NCBI GenBank assembly: GCA_030620095.1
Contig: JAUTXW010004693.1
Location: 1 to 64,000, forward strand
Length of the DNA: 64,000 nt
Direction of reading: 5' to 3'
Origin: Kuschelorhynchus macadamiae
Lineage: Eukaryota > Arthropoda > Insecta > Coleoptera > Curculionidae
Shown here: piece by piece, positions 34,340-45,741 of the stretch
Layout: every line of letters begins with the position of its first letter
Numbering within the stretch: position 1 is the stretch's first letter
Translations under genes and position numbers: made by a program
The notes under the pieces: model-generated
Database searches by the model: none
Told to the model about the DNA's origin: nothing
The model's input: only the letters and a program-made list of their open reading frames with translations

Positions 34340-36669
34340 CAACTAAGAAGGGAGGCCCGTATCTCAGTAACCACTTGTCTTACGGTTTCGGGAAAAAAAA
34401 TTATATAGTGAATCGGCAAAGAGAAATCGCTGCAAATTATGTGGGGTGGTGGGGGAAGGTCAAAACATTTGTTGTTTCAAACGTTGATATCTCTGTTTTG
34501 AATGAACCGATGTCATTGAACTTGGTCTTAAAAAAGAGCTTTTTTCGCTCTATTTGCGATGCTATTAACGGTCACCAAATTTATTTTGCTACTGGTCGCT
34601 AGATGGCGTTTTTCTGGAATTCCTCAAATAATACGGATTTTCTTAAAAAAATCAAATGGTATGATATGACTTTTTTATCACATTTTATTTTGTGGTTGTG
34701 AAGGGTATAAGATAGTGAAATAAAAAAAAACTAGGTCCATATTTAAATAAAGAAAATTGATGATGGTCGCTCGGATTAAAAAACTAACTACACCAAATTG
34801 TAGAGGAGAAAAAGTGCCAATGGTAAAGTGAAAGTTATTTTCATCTATTATTTCAACTTAACCTAAAATTTGATAAATTTTGAAAAAAAAATGATGCCAA
34901 TTAAATCGCTACTTCCACATCATCTTTAGATTTCCATAAAATATTAAATTAACTCAAAAATTGAAATCTGTATACCCAAAAATCCATAAATCTACATATT
35001 ACTTATTATATAGCTACTTTCTGCTCCGATGGGAAAGTGAACTTGCATAACCTGCGTTATTGGTCGGACCACAATCCTCTCTGGATGCGAGAAGTCCAGA
35101 GTCAAGGTCGTTCGAGCGTCAACGTTTGGCGCGGCATAATAAACAACCGAATTATCGGCCCAATAATTTTCGATAATTCACTAAATGGACGGACTTATTT
35201 AGATTTTCTCGAAAATCAGCTTCCAGTTTTGCTTGAGGGCATCGACTTAGACACCCTATTCTTCCAACATGATGGCTGCCCAGCTCCCTACTCAATGTCA
35301 GACGGTTCCTAGATGGGCGTTTTTTAGGAAGCTGGATAGGTAGGGGCAGTTATATTTCCCTGGCCCCTTCGTTCCCCCGATTTGACGTGTCTAGACTTTT
35401 ACTTGTGGGGTCGCCTTAAGAATTTGGTGTACCAAAATAGACCAACAACAAGGGAGGACTTCAGGAACCGAATTAGAAACTCAATGCAGATTATACCAGC
35501 TGCAGAAACAGAAGCTGCAGTAAATTCTACAGTAGAAAGACTCCATGTAAGTATCGAGCATGATGGTAGACATTTCCAACAGTTTACTTGACACCAATAG
35601 TTAATTAATAAACAATCTCTTTGTTATTTATAACATTTTTTTTTATATCATCCCTGCTTTTTTTCACAATAATAAATGGAATAGCAGGAAATAGCACAGC
35701 AACCTTGGGCACTTTTCCTCCTCTAACAGTTTGGTGAAGTTATTTTTTTAATTCAACGCTGCTTTCAGATTCGAGCGACTATCATCAACTTTCTTGACTT
35801 GAAAAAAAAAATCGGGTAACATGTCGATTTATAAGTTTTCGGGGATCTCATTTTGTCTTCTTATTTGACCAAAATAACAAAAATAAATAGTAAGGTTATA
35901 AAGTAGAAGGGACGAAAATCCAAAATTTCGTAAAAAATCGAGTAATATGTCGATTTGGTCTTTGAGTATATCTACAGTTATTGTGTTATATCTCATAAAG
36001 ATGATGTGGAAGTAGTGATTCAATTTGCAGCGTTTTACCATTGGCACTTTTTCTCTACAATTCGGTGTAGTTAGTTTTTTAATCGGACGTTTCGGATTTG
36101 AGCGACCATCATCTTCTTAAATTAAATATGCATCTGGTTTTTTTATTTCACTATCTTATACCCTTCATAACCACAAAATAAAATGTGACAAAAAATTCGT
36201 ATCACACTATTTGATTTTTTTGAGAAAATCCGTATTATTTGAGAAATCCCAGAAAAACGCCATCTAGCGACCAGTATCCGAATAAATTTGGTAACCGTTA
36301 ATAGCACCGCAAATCGAGCGAAAAAAGCCCTTTGTTTAAGACCAAGTTCAATAAAATCGGTTCATTTAAAACGGAGATATCAACGTTTGAAGCAAAAAAT
36401 GTTTGACCTTCCCACCTCATTTTATTATTGAAAACAGAAAAAACATATAAAAAGCAAAAAAGTTGCGAAGAAGAAGAATACTTTGCTTATATTTTCGAAA
36501 CACCTTAACTATACAAATTCACCAAAAAATCGACATTTACGATTTAAAGTTCTTGTGGCGCCCCCTAGCGGCAATTTTTCGAGGTTGAAAATAATTTACT
36601 ATATAACTTTTTTCCCGAAACCGTAAGACAAGTGGTCCCTGAGATACGACCGGCCTCCCTTCTTAGTTG
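34340..36669 (+). mobile_element. DD41D-like element with ~600-bp inverted repeats
   Basis: Both ends read caactaagaagggaggcc inward and are flanked by TA (34338-34339 and 36670-36671). Inverted similarity continues for about 600 bp: cttgtcttacggtttcggga, aacgttgatatc, aacggtcaccaa-type, ctagatggcgtttttctg, gaaaaagtgccaatggtaaa and cacttccacatcatcttta-type blocks recur on both arms. The element interrupts a non-LTR ORF and its removal restores that frame. It carries one transposase pseudogene. Confidence 0.92.
35013..35591 (+). pseudogene. DD41D-like transposase pseudogene, 5' truncated
   Basis: Begins in the middle of the catalytic domain (KVNLHNLRYWSDHNPLWMRE), followed by QGRSSVNVWRGIINNRIIGP, FDNSLNGRTYLDFLENQLPV, the second Asp in FFQHDGCPAPYS, a run of stops, then the third Asp in RSPDLTCLDFYLWGRLKNLV and a C-terminus ending ERLHVSIEHDGRHFQQFT. 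The HTH domain and the first Asp are absent: the left inverted repeat runs straight into the middle of the gene. Confidence 0.88.
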
Positions 36670-37621
36670 TACACCCAGTACATATGCTTATAAAAACAGA
36701 TCCACTCTTCAGTTAAATCGATCTGCTCATCATTATAACACACGCATGAGGGAACTGCCCCTCTGCTCATCATTATAATACACGCATAAGGGAACTACGC
36801 TTGTCTAATAGTCACAGGTCGTCATTTTATCAAAAAAATGTTATATTTAATGCGTGTAAGTTTTTTAATGTGATGGATAATGATATTAAGGGGTCTGTAA
36901 CATTGAATATTTTTAGATCCCAGTTAAAAACACTTTTAGTTGAAATTAACACCAAGATTTTCTTACAAGAACTTAATTTTATATTGTTTTACTAGTTCAT
37001 TTAAAACGGAGATATCAACGTTTGAAGCAAAAAATGTTTGACCTTCCCACCTCATTTTATTATTGAAAACAGAAAAAACATATAAAAAGCAAAAAAGTTG
37101 CGAAGAAGAAGAATACTTTGCTTATATTTTCGAAACACCAAAAAATCGACATTTACGATTTAAAGTTCTTGTGGCGCCCCCTAGCGGCAATTTTTCGAGG
37201 CTGAAAATAATTTACTATATAACTTTTTTTCCCGAAACCGTAAGACAAGTGGTCCCTGAGATACGACCGGCCTCCCTTCTTAGTTGTACACCCAGTACAT
37301 ATGCTTATAAAAACAGATCCACTCTTCAGTTAAATCGATCTGCTCATCATTATAACACACGCATGAGGGAACTGCCCCTCTGCTCATCATTATAATACAC
37401 GCATAAGGGAACTGCGCTTGTCTAATAGTCACAGGTCGTCATTTTATCAAAAAAATGTTATATTTAATGCGTGTAAGTTTTTTAATGTGATGGATAATGA
37501 TATTAAGGGGTCTGTAACATTGAATATTTTTAGATCCCATTTAAAAACACTTTTAGTTGAAATTAACTGTAAATCCCACCAATATTTCTTACAAGAACTT
37601 AATTTTATATTGTTTTACTAG
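36361..37621 (+). repeat. Tandem duplication, ~634-bp unit, two copies
   Basis: 36361-36994 and 36995-37621 are nearly identical. The unit includes part of the right inverted repeat of the DD41D-like element plus the 3' end of the non-LTR ORF, so the duplication came after that insertion. Copy 2 lacks about 22 bp in the aaacaccttaact region and has a short replaced stretch near 37565. Confidence 0.95.
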
Positions 37622-37739
37622 TAATTTAAGTTATTTTCAGACGTTTTCTTCAATTATTCAATGGATGGATTGTATGGAAAGAAAGGAGTATTGTAAAATA
37701 ATGCAAGAAATGAAAATAATTTTAAGAAGCATACAAAAT

Positions 37740-38184
37740 ATCACCCCTATTAAGGTCAGCTAAATTTTTAACAGGTTAGGAAGTTTTGACTACATTGAAA
37801 GTGTTTATAAGTCCTGGAAAGAGAGAGAGGCTGTACAAAAATTGCAAAAAACGAAAATACTGTTAAACGGCATGGGAACTATCACCTGTATTAATGTTTA
37901 GCAAAATTTCTTCCGGGTCAGCAGATTTTAGCCACATTGAAAATAATTACTGGTTCTGGAAGGAAAGGGGGCTGTATAAAAATTCAAAAGCATTAATATA
38001 ATGTTACGTAACATTAGATCTATTACCCCTTATGGGTCAGCAAAATTTCAACGGGCCAGCAGGTTTTGACCACATTGAAAGTAATTATAAGTACTGAAAA
38101 GAAAGGGGGGCTGTAAAAAATTGCCAAAAATTGTAGCATCAGAACTATCGCCCCTATTAAGGGTCAGCAAATTAGGAACTCCCA
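37740..38184 (-). repeat. Tandem ~143-bp repeats, right arm
   Basis: About three diverged units in the opposite orientation to 32814-33150, with repeated ctattaagggtcagcaaa-type junctions near 37745, 37890, 38025 and 38155. Confidence 0.82.
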
Positions 38185-39049
38185 AAAAGTTTTGCTTAGA
38201 TCAAAATGTTCAAATGTATCTTATTTAGACTGCGGCATAAATGTATTGAGATTAAGAAATAAAAAAACAACTGATTATTCAAAGAATGTTAAAAGAAACT
38301 TTAAACAAATCTGGCCTTAACATTTTGTTTTTCGTATACCTATTTATTATTAAAATTAAGTTTAATCTGTCTGATTCGAATATATAAATATCCCCACGTT
38401 TTCTATTTTGCAGCCGAGGTCATGAAATCAAACATACGCGTGCATGAATTGATGGTTGCCTAAGCTTGTAGGTCGTCAAACTGAGCTTTTAGTATTATTA
38501 ATGTGATTATTTAAGGCTTCTCTAGATTTATATTGTGGCAAGGGCGTCGCAACGGAGGAGGTATAGAAATGCCAAAATCACCAATGTCTATGCAAATATT
38601 AATTATGAATATAGGTATGTGTCACGGATTAATTTTTTATAAGAGAATATAATGCTGCAAATGAAATGAGGATTATTAATTGATATTTTTCGTTAACGAC
38701 TATTAAAATCTCACAGTGTAAGAGGATTTTTGATTTGTATTTAGTCTAAGTGATTCCCATGATCTGTCATTTTTTAGACCATATAGTGAGAAAACCCCTA
38801 TTTTTTGTCAGAAATATTCTTAATAATTTGTTTATTTTACCTGTTTTGAGGTTGGACTGATAAGACGTTTTGTCTTGTTTTCTATTAACTCGCACAATGT
38901 ATTATTTTATTTTAACTTGTGTTTGATTCGTTTTAGTTTAATAACCCTGATGAATGTACTTTTATTACAAAGTACCTATTAATATTATTATTTAATTTAG
39001 GTCGTGTTTCTGTTATATTTTTACTTATATATTTTACTTATCTTTGTTA
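38185..39049. other. No gene recognised
   Basis: AT-rich sequence with no coding signal or placed repeat. Confidence 0.3.
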
Positions 39050-39830
39050 CTTCCCTCGTAAAAAGTAAAGTATTGTAATCGTTAAAAAATTACCCCCCGA
39101 GATTTTTTCAGATCTTCACGTTTCAGGGTCCCTAGATGACGAAAAACATTTTCTCAATTCGGTCGGTCTGTCTGTCCGTGTGTCTCTCTATCTGTCGCTG
39201 CGTAACTAAAACACTACTTACCCGATTGACTTCAAACTTTTGTCAAAAAGTAAGGGTCATATGAGGATGACCTGGTAATATTTTGGTAAAAATCCAGTAT
39301 GGCGAAACAAAATGGCGGCCTAGTGAAATGTTAAAAAAATATTATTACAAAAATTGCTTATCCAATTTATCTCAAATTTTGCACAAACATCAAAGTATTG
39401 TGTTGGAATAAACTGGTAGAATTTTGGTTCGAATCCAAGATGCCGGATCAAAATGGCGGCTTAATAAAATATTTAAAAATTCATTGAATAACTACTTAAT
39501 GGGTTAATTTCGAATTGTGTGTCATAGCTGATTACTACTAACTCAAGATGGCCAAAGAAAATGGCGGTCAAATAAAATGTTTGTAATCGTGAAAAAATCA
39601 CCCAGGTTTTATATATCTTTTAGCGTTTTAGCGTCCCTATGCCAAAAAAACATATTTTATGAATTCCGTCGGTCCGTCTCCAGGTCTGTCTGTCTGTCTG
39701 TCAGTTCGCGGCATAGCTTTAATACTAGTGATCCGATTGACTTCAAATTTTGAAAAAATTAAGGGTCATATGGGAATGACTTGGTAATATTTTGGTAAAA
39801 ATTCATTTGGGGTTAAGATCCAGTAAAAAA
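39050..39830 (+). repeat. ATGGCGG-type dispersed repeat
   Basis: Two long rounds of the family unit: the ttctcaattcggtcggtctg stretch at about 39152, cccgattgacttcaaacttt, gggtcatatgaggatgacct, atccagtatggcgaaacaaa and tggcggcctagtgaaatgtt, then further subunits and a second cggtccgtctccaggtctgt stretch near 39670. A (gtct)n run lies at about 39685-39703. A ggttcgaatcc at about 39425 is part of the subunit, not a tRNA. Confidence 0.8.
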
Positions 39831-40644
39831 AAGTCTTTTTTTAAATTGTCGACTAAATGAATATCAGAAGAAAAAGCTCCATTTATTTAAAATTAAGTTT
39901 CAAAAAAATTATACTGAACACTGAAAACTTGTTTGGTATCAGATGCCGGAACATTTCCCGTTTTAACCAAATATTCTAAAACCAGTGGCGTATAGAAGGT
40001 GGGGGTTTGGGAGTTAACCTCCCCCTAAAGCCACTTTTTTTTTAAGCTACAATGATAAAAATAGCAAAATGTAAGGCCCTTTTTTTTAATTGGAGGGTAA
40101 CACCCCCCCAGAGCCAAATTTTATCGACAACTAAAAGAAAGTAATGGCCTGTTTTTTTGTTCATATTATTTACGCCGAATTAGGAAACAACACTAGCTGA
40201 AAACCTTTTTTTTTGTTGAAAATTTTTCTATATACTTCACTGCCTAAAACACCTAGAGAAATTAAAAAAAAATTATAAAATGCAGAATTGAAAATTAAAA
40301 ACAAACTACATTCCATTTAAAACTTTATTAGAAGAATCATTTTTACAAATCATCTTAGTATAGTGAAACAATAAATAATGAAAATATAACTATCTAGTTA
40401 CAGTAGCAACCTTCTCTAACTCTAAGAATATACCTTTAATTAGTTTTTCCTGAAAGGTTTATTTGGCATCGAAAGAGTATAAACAAAGTAACAAAACACA
40501 CACATTATTTATGGCCAATAGGTCAAAATGGAATATTTCAGATAGGTTCTACTTTAAAAAACCAATTATCTTATATTTAGAGAGACTCAACCGAACTCGG
40601 GTCTCCTGGTTTTAAGAAAATACTTTTGTTTACTCTTTAATACT
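39831..40644. other. No gene recognised
   Basis: Contains ccagtggcgtatagaaggtg near 39983, which resembles the end of a hAT-type MITE, but no partner end was found. Otherwise AT-rich and featureless. Confidence 0.3.
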
Positions 40645-41560
40645 TATTAAAAAATCATAGTTCTGAGGATTAGACCGTGTCAAATTGGAATTACTATCCG
40701 ACGTTTCGCCTTCGATTGCACGAGTCATCTTCAGGGATCTTTACTCCACGTGATTTGTGTTAAGATCGGTTTCCACGTGTGACCGTAACCCGTATCTCTG
40801 TTGAAATTTTTTGTATATATAAATACTTCAATATATTCTCTAATTTTTCATTTATGAAATCTTGGAACCGATGCTAGCACTTTGGTTTCCTTTACATTTA
40901 CAATATGGCCAGTGGTATGCTGGTGTTCAGGCTACAGCAGATTGAACAATTTGTTTCTTTGTAATACAGTTCCTTAAGTCTAGTTGATATTGAGCGTTCT
41001 GTTTCTCCCACATTCACTTCTCCACGGGTTCAAGGACCTTTATATACTCCTTCTGTTTGGAAAGGTACAAGATTTTCCGGGGATCGCAAGCTTTGTCCAA
41101 TCTTCTTATGTGTATTGAAGATTGTACGTATGTTGGACTGCCGAAGTAATTGTCCTGTTTTGTCTGTAGTACCATGTATGTAGGGAAGAACAAAGCTACA
41201 TAACGGTGGCTCTTATCATTCTCATTTCGTGGAGTTGGATTACTATATCTTTGAATTGAACGCGTAATATCTTCAGTGCAATAGCCATTCGCTCTGAGAG
41301 TTTCGGTCAGTTTCTATGTTTCTGATGTTAGAAAATCTTGATCACAACTCGAAATAGTTCTGAATACTAGTGAGTTAATAACCAATTTTTTTTGTGCTGG
41401 ATGGTGATGGGAATTTGCATTTAAGTATCTATTTGTATGCGTCGGTTTTCTATACACAGAATGTCCTAATGTACCACTTTCCTTCCTTTGAACACATACA
41501 TCTAGCAAGGGAATCGTTCCATTAGATTTAGTTACAAATAATTTTTGTCATTATTTTAAA
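40645..41560 (-). mobile_element. Penelope-like element, 5' truncated
   Basis: Minus-strand Penelope-like remnant: coding region about 41560-40780, followed by the characteristic tail (40760-40645) that is also found alone at 13147-13258 and 16713-16825. The tail has CTGAAGA and GAAACGTC, but stem II is imperfect (GACT against AGGC). Confidence 0.85.
40780..41560 (-). pseudogene. Penelope-like reverse transcriptase and GIY-YIG endonuclease, broken
   Basis: Reads LLDVCVQRKESGTLGHSVYR, KPTHTNRYLNANSHHHPAQK, SLVFRTISSCDQDFLTSET (distal reverse transcriptase), then YCTEDITRSIQRYSN, NIRTIFNTHKKIGQSLRSPE and the endonuclease EGVYKGP, TRGEVNVGETERSISTRLKE. The GIY box survives as GVYK; the YIG position reads NVG, so the tyrosine appears changed. 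There is a stop between the two. The rest (VTRGNRS) runs to the tail. The reverse transcriptase N-terminus is missing. Confidence 0.83.
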
Positions 41561-41937
41561 AGCGAATACACTTCATTAAAGTAATGCTCTTTAAAAATGT
41601 TACAGGTTAAGGTTAACAATAACAATTGCCAATAAATACTTACTTGGTATATTCCAACTTTCTAACAACTCTGTTAGTTCATTAATTTTGTTTTTTTTAA
41701 TATACAATTCACTACGCTAACGATTAACAAACTTCGACCTTTAATTCTTTAAAACAGGCGAGGTGCCCTAAGTAGCAAGCCAGGTAATGTTTAAGCTTCT
41801 TTCTACGACGCATAACTAACTGCTCAAATCGCGTGGAGTTAAAATGCAATAATCTAAATTGTCTTGAGTGTAGTTCTAATAAACTGAATAGTTTCGTTTT
41901 AAGAGCTTCATCCTTTTTAATGCAAGACCTTTTGAAG
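41561..41937. other. No gene recognised
   Basis: AT-rich gap between the Penelope-like element and the Tigger element. Confidence 0.3.
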
Positions 41938-43027
41938 TACAGTGAAACCTATCAACAACGGACAGTAGCCGTGCCACAGAAACTGTCTGTTGTATAGAGG
42001 TGTCCGTTATGGGGAGTGAACAAATTAAATACCAATGTAATTTTATTTAAAAAAATATTTTATTTTTGAGTAAAAAAATAATATGTTTAGTACAAATTAT
42101 TAATACAATTGTTACTACGTATACACCAACATCTTTTACATACACATATGCCTACAATAAAAATGTACTACCTAATATAAAATAATATACTACCTACATA
42201 TACAGTTTGATACAGTTTATAAAAGGTTTCTATTTTAAAAAGTTATCAAGTGTTGTTTGTCTTAAACTAGTCAATTTATTTTTAATAATTTGAGATTCCA
42301 TTTTAGACGCAACTTCTAAGATTTTCTCCCCTAAAATAGAATCTCCAGATAACATACAAAAGGTTTCCTTAACATTTTATATGCTTCCTTAATGTTCTTA
42401 ATATTGAAAGAAATAATTTCTTCATCATCACTGTCAGATTAAATCTGACCGTTCTCACTATTTTGAAATTCACTGATGCACTCATGTACACTATTAGGAT
42501 TTTCCGTGAATAAACTTTCATCAATTTCTGAGTATGAAGTTAAGTCAGAAGAGAATACATTGATGTTTCTACATAATTCCGATAATGGTACAGGGTGTTC
42601 CAGCGAGGACTGAACAGGGACCTATTTTCGACCTTCCTTGTATTTTGGAAAAATTCAAAATAGCCGATCGATGTATTTTTTCTTGTAGAATCCAAAAATG
42701 TCATCGAAAAAATATTTGAACCAGAAACAAAAGAGTTACGCTATGCATCAGGTGTTTTTTAAATGGAATGTATCGTTTTTTATACGATTTTTGGAAAGAG
42801 TGATTTTTTTATGTCCGTTCTGATTAAAAGATTTGATTTTGCGATAGCTGTTTATATTACATTTTAATGTTTTACAAACTAAAATTTTAGCTTCACCTGT
42901 TTAAAATATACGATAGGTTGGTATAGGTGATCAAGGTAAAATGACGTTTGAATGCTTTGTCAATAAAAATTGACATTATTATTGTCGAAGTCTTCACCTA
43001 AAAAATATATATTTGACTCTGATCGAA

Positions 43028-44091
43028 ATGAAATACTCTTTGGACGAGAGACTACAGATTGTTATGCTATTTTACAAGCCAAGAAAATGCAAGAGAAGCA
43101 AGAATTATTGCAAATTTTCATAGAAATATATCCATCAATACAATTCTAAGGATAAAAAACCTATTTGAGGAAAATAAAACTTTACATGATAGAAAAAGAA
43201 ATATACAAAGAACAAATCGAGACCAGGCCATTATAAATTATTTTCAAGTTAATCCAACCAAATCTATTTCGGATGCAGTTCGGGAAGTTCAGTACGGTGG
43301 CGGTGTAAGGCGCAGAAGAGTTACCCGAGGGACTGTTCACAGGACTCTGAAAATTCATAAATTTAGGCCTTTTCGTATCCTTCCACTTCAGCACCTAACA
43401 CCGGCACAAAAAGAACTTCGCTTCCAATTTGTTTCTCAAATGGTAATTCGGCAAGAAAACGAAGACCCTGATTTATTCAAAAATATTGTGTGGACCGACG
43501 AAGCTACTTTCACAACATCGGGAGTATTCAACAGACATAATAGTCACCACTGGGCCGTTGAAAATCCAAAAAAGTTTCAGACTATTAAATTTCAAGGGAG
43601 GAATTCTATTCATGTTTGGTGTGGGATAAAAAACAATAAAATTTTGGGACCAATATTTTTTAACGAGACTTTAAATGGGCACAGATATTATGAGTTTTTA
43701 GAAAACGAAATTGAAAATTTTTTGGAAGACTTACCATTGGCAGAATATCAGAATTTAATTTGGCAACATGATGGGGCGCCTCCTCATGCCGTGCATGATG
43801 TGGTTCAATTTTTAAATGGATGGAATAGGGTGAAATGGAACATATGCTTGGCCGCCCAATAGCCCCGACCTCTCAGTTTTGGATACATTTCTTTGGGGCC
43901 ATTTGAAGAACGTCGTATACAGACAACGAGACGAAAATATTCAAGAGATCATGGGAAAAATTGTCGATGAAATAAACCGCCTTAACCAGGAAAATCATAT
44001 TGTAACAGCAAGTTTAGAAAGGCTACAACGGGGTTATCGATGTTGTTTCGAGAAAAACGGCGGCGGTCACATTGAAAACTTATGTTATTAG
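43028..44091 (+). pseudogene. DD41D-like transposase, almost intact
   Basis: Starts MKYSLDERLQIVMLFYK at 43028. A 2-base loss relative to the copy in the right inverted repeat shifts the frame; the remainder (43059-43862) is open: HRNISINTILRIKNLFEENK (HTH), SISDAVREVQYGGGVRRRRV (second HTH), NIVWTDEATFTTSGVFNRHN (first Asp), NSIHVWCGIKNNKILGPIFF and NLIWQHDGAPPHAVHDVVQF (second Asp). A second frameshift and a short deletion precede WPPNSPDLSVLDTFLWGHLK (third Asp) and the C-terminus ASLERLQRGYRCCFEKNGGG. Two small lesions separate it from a full protein of about 340 residues. Confidence 0.92.
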
Positions 44092-44133
44092 TAGTTTTAT
44101 TTTATTATTTAATAATTATTTTTTATTGAATTT

Positions 44134-44756
44134 CTTTTTCTATCATGTAAAGTTTTATTTTCCTCAAATAGGTTTTTTATCCTTAGAATTGTATTGATGG
44201 ATATATTTCTATGAAAATTTGCAATAAATCTTCGTCTTGCTTCTCTTGCATTTTCTTGGCACTTGTAAAATAGCATAACAATCTGTAGTCTCTCGTCCAA
44301 AGAGTATTTCATTTCGATCAGAGTCAAATATATATTTTTTAGGTGAAGACTTCAACAATAATTAAAATAATGTCAATTTTTATTGACAAAGCATTTAAAC
44401 GTCATTTTACCTTGATCACCTATACCAACCTATCGTATATTTTAAACAGGTGAAGCTAAAATTTTAGTTTGTAAAACATTAAAATGTAATATAAACAGCT
44501 ATCGCAAAATCAAATCTTTTAATCAGAACCGATATAAAAAAAATCACTCTTTCCAAAAATCCTATAAAAAACGATACATTCCATTTAAAAAACACCTGAT
44601 GCATAGCGTAACTCTTTTGTTTCTGGTTCAAATATTTTTTCGATGACATTTTTGGATTCTACAAGAAAAAATACATCGATTGGCTATTTTGAATTTTTCC
44701 AAAATACAAGGAAGGTCGAAAATAGGTCCCTGTTCAGTCCTCGCTGGAACACCCTG
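44134..44756 (-). repeat. Right inverted repeat containing a second copy of the transposase 5' end
   Basis: On the minus strand it encodes MKYSLDERLQIVMLFYKCQE, AREARRRFIANFHRNISINT and KNLFEENKTLHDRK, the transposase start, here without the two small deletions seen in the main gene. It ends abruptly after the RKRN codons where the repeat ends. Confidence 0.93.
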
Positions 44757-45531
44757 TACATCATCTTTACTATCTTGGTCAATGTTTTCCTCGAGAATTT
44801 CATCCAATTCAGCTTTGCGGAAGCAGTTATTGATGGTCTTGAATTTGAGTTTTTTCCGTGCAGTAACAATCCAAATCAAGGCACTTACAACATTTATGGA
44901 TTTCCCCAATTGTTCGGTAGATTCAGAATACTCCATGGATGACAAAAGTCGCTTGATTAAAAACTTTCTGTAGCGGTTTTTAAAATTTTGAATCACGCCC
45001 TGGTCCAATGGCTGGCAATGTGATGTCGTATTTGGCGGTAAAAAAATTATTTTAACATTTTTTAACTGCAATATTGGGTGAGATGCAGCATTATCCAAAA
45101 ATAAAAGTACATTTCGGTTTAGCCTTTGCATTTTTCGGTCAAATCTCATCAACCAATCCGACATCCCTTATCATCTAGCTTTCTTGTTATAGTACCATTC
45201 TAGTGGCAATTTTTCTACGCTTGATCCTTTAAAACAACGGTGTTTTTTACTTTTTCCAATCAGCAGTGCATTTTCTTTTTCTGCATTCATAGCGAAGCAA
45301 AGTAAAATGGAGAGTCTCTCCTTGGACGCTTTCCCGCCAGCACATGTTTCGCCTTTTAACCCTTTCCACTCCAGCCGCATTTTCCTAGAGGCTTGCTGAT
45401 ACCAAATTACCGTTTTTATATAAAAACAGTATGGACTCTAGACACTTGTTAAGAAATGTATTTACATGATATTAGCTCTAAAAACATTAAAACAAAATGG
45501 CGCCATGCAGTTAAAAATTCGTGCTATACCA

Positions 45532-45586
45532 GGATATCCAGCGTTTGGATATTGGTAATATACCAGGATATCCGCCGTATGGATAT
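45532..45586. repeat. piggyBac left sub-terminal repeats (two copies)
   Basis: Two ~21-bp imperfect palindromes with ggatatcc on one side and ggatat on the other, at 45532-45552 and 45566-45586. Two matching copies lie at 47762-47781 and 47807-47826 near the right end. Placement inside both ends suggests transposase-binding sites; that role is inference. Confidence 0.7.
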
Positions 45587-45741
45587 CAAGAATAATGTGT
45601 AGGGTTTGACTTAGGTATGGAATGTTGTGATGTAAATAAACAAACAACGAAAAACAGTTTTTTTTAAATATTTATTCAGAACATACAATAATAATAAGAA
45701 TAAAACAAAAGTTCTTATAAATATAAAATGACAAAAATAAT

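Larger units (their letters stand above)
33200..37621 (+). pseudogene. Non-LTR retrotransposon ORF2 remnant, interrupted
   Basis: Plus-strand reverse-transcriptase remnant: LSDVSTFLINLSFEEAVFPS, IASFIPVFKKGDTNNYDN, SKVFEMCLEDKL, FVIGLFMDFSRVFGLVDHRY, then MLGPLFFIIFSNDL (palm; the F/YADD strand has decayed). The distal part reads HLRYGILNWGTSTHIKRVF and YAIRIICGLSNREL up to DYFT at 34337. There a DD41D-like element is inserted; reading resumes in frame at 36672 with PSTYAYKNRSTLQLNRSAHH and YNTRMRELPL, ending FLQELNFILFY. The 3' end is duplicated (36361-36994 and 36995-37621). Clade not determined. Confidence 0.8.
32776..38184. mobile_element. Large fold-back structure with tandem-repeat arms
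   Basis: The outermost cctaatttgctgacc occurs at 32781-32795 and inverted at 38162-38175. Inside it, the left arm has about 2.4 and the right arm about 3 copies of a ~143-bp unit (ttttgctgacccttaatagg, gatagttctgatgctac, tacagcctc, ttccaggactta, tttcaatgtggtcaaaacct) in opposite orientation. Between the arms lie a non-LTR remnant and a DD41D-like insertion. Long inverted arms made of tandem repeats are typical of Foldback/Galileo-type elements. Whether the whole 5.4 kb ever moved together is inference. No transposase for it is seen. Confidence 0.6.
42591..44756 (+). mobile_element. DD41D-like element with ~615-bp inverted repeats
   Basis: Ends cagggtgttcc / ggaacaccctg flanked by TA (42589-42590 and 44757-44758). 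The left repeat (42591 to about 43203) and right repeat (about 44134 to 44756) are nearly identical over their whole length and both contain the first ~57 codons of the transposase. The element lies in the Tigger gene. The high similarity of the arms suggests recent activity or gene conversion between them. Confidence 0.95.

Noticed and set aside
38395..38500. Candidate structured RNA after the fold-back structure
   Set aside because: No tRNA, snRNA or rRNA consensus could be fitted.
39420..39440. ggttcgaatcc resembling a tRNA/SINE B box
   Set aside because: No A box or cloverleaf; it is part of the ATGGCGG repeat subunit, and other copies read ggtacgaatcc or ggcactaatcc.
44643..44973. Plus-strand frames of 97-99 codons
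   Set aside because: Antisense to the Tigger DDE domain and the DD41D-like inverted repeat; no family similarity.
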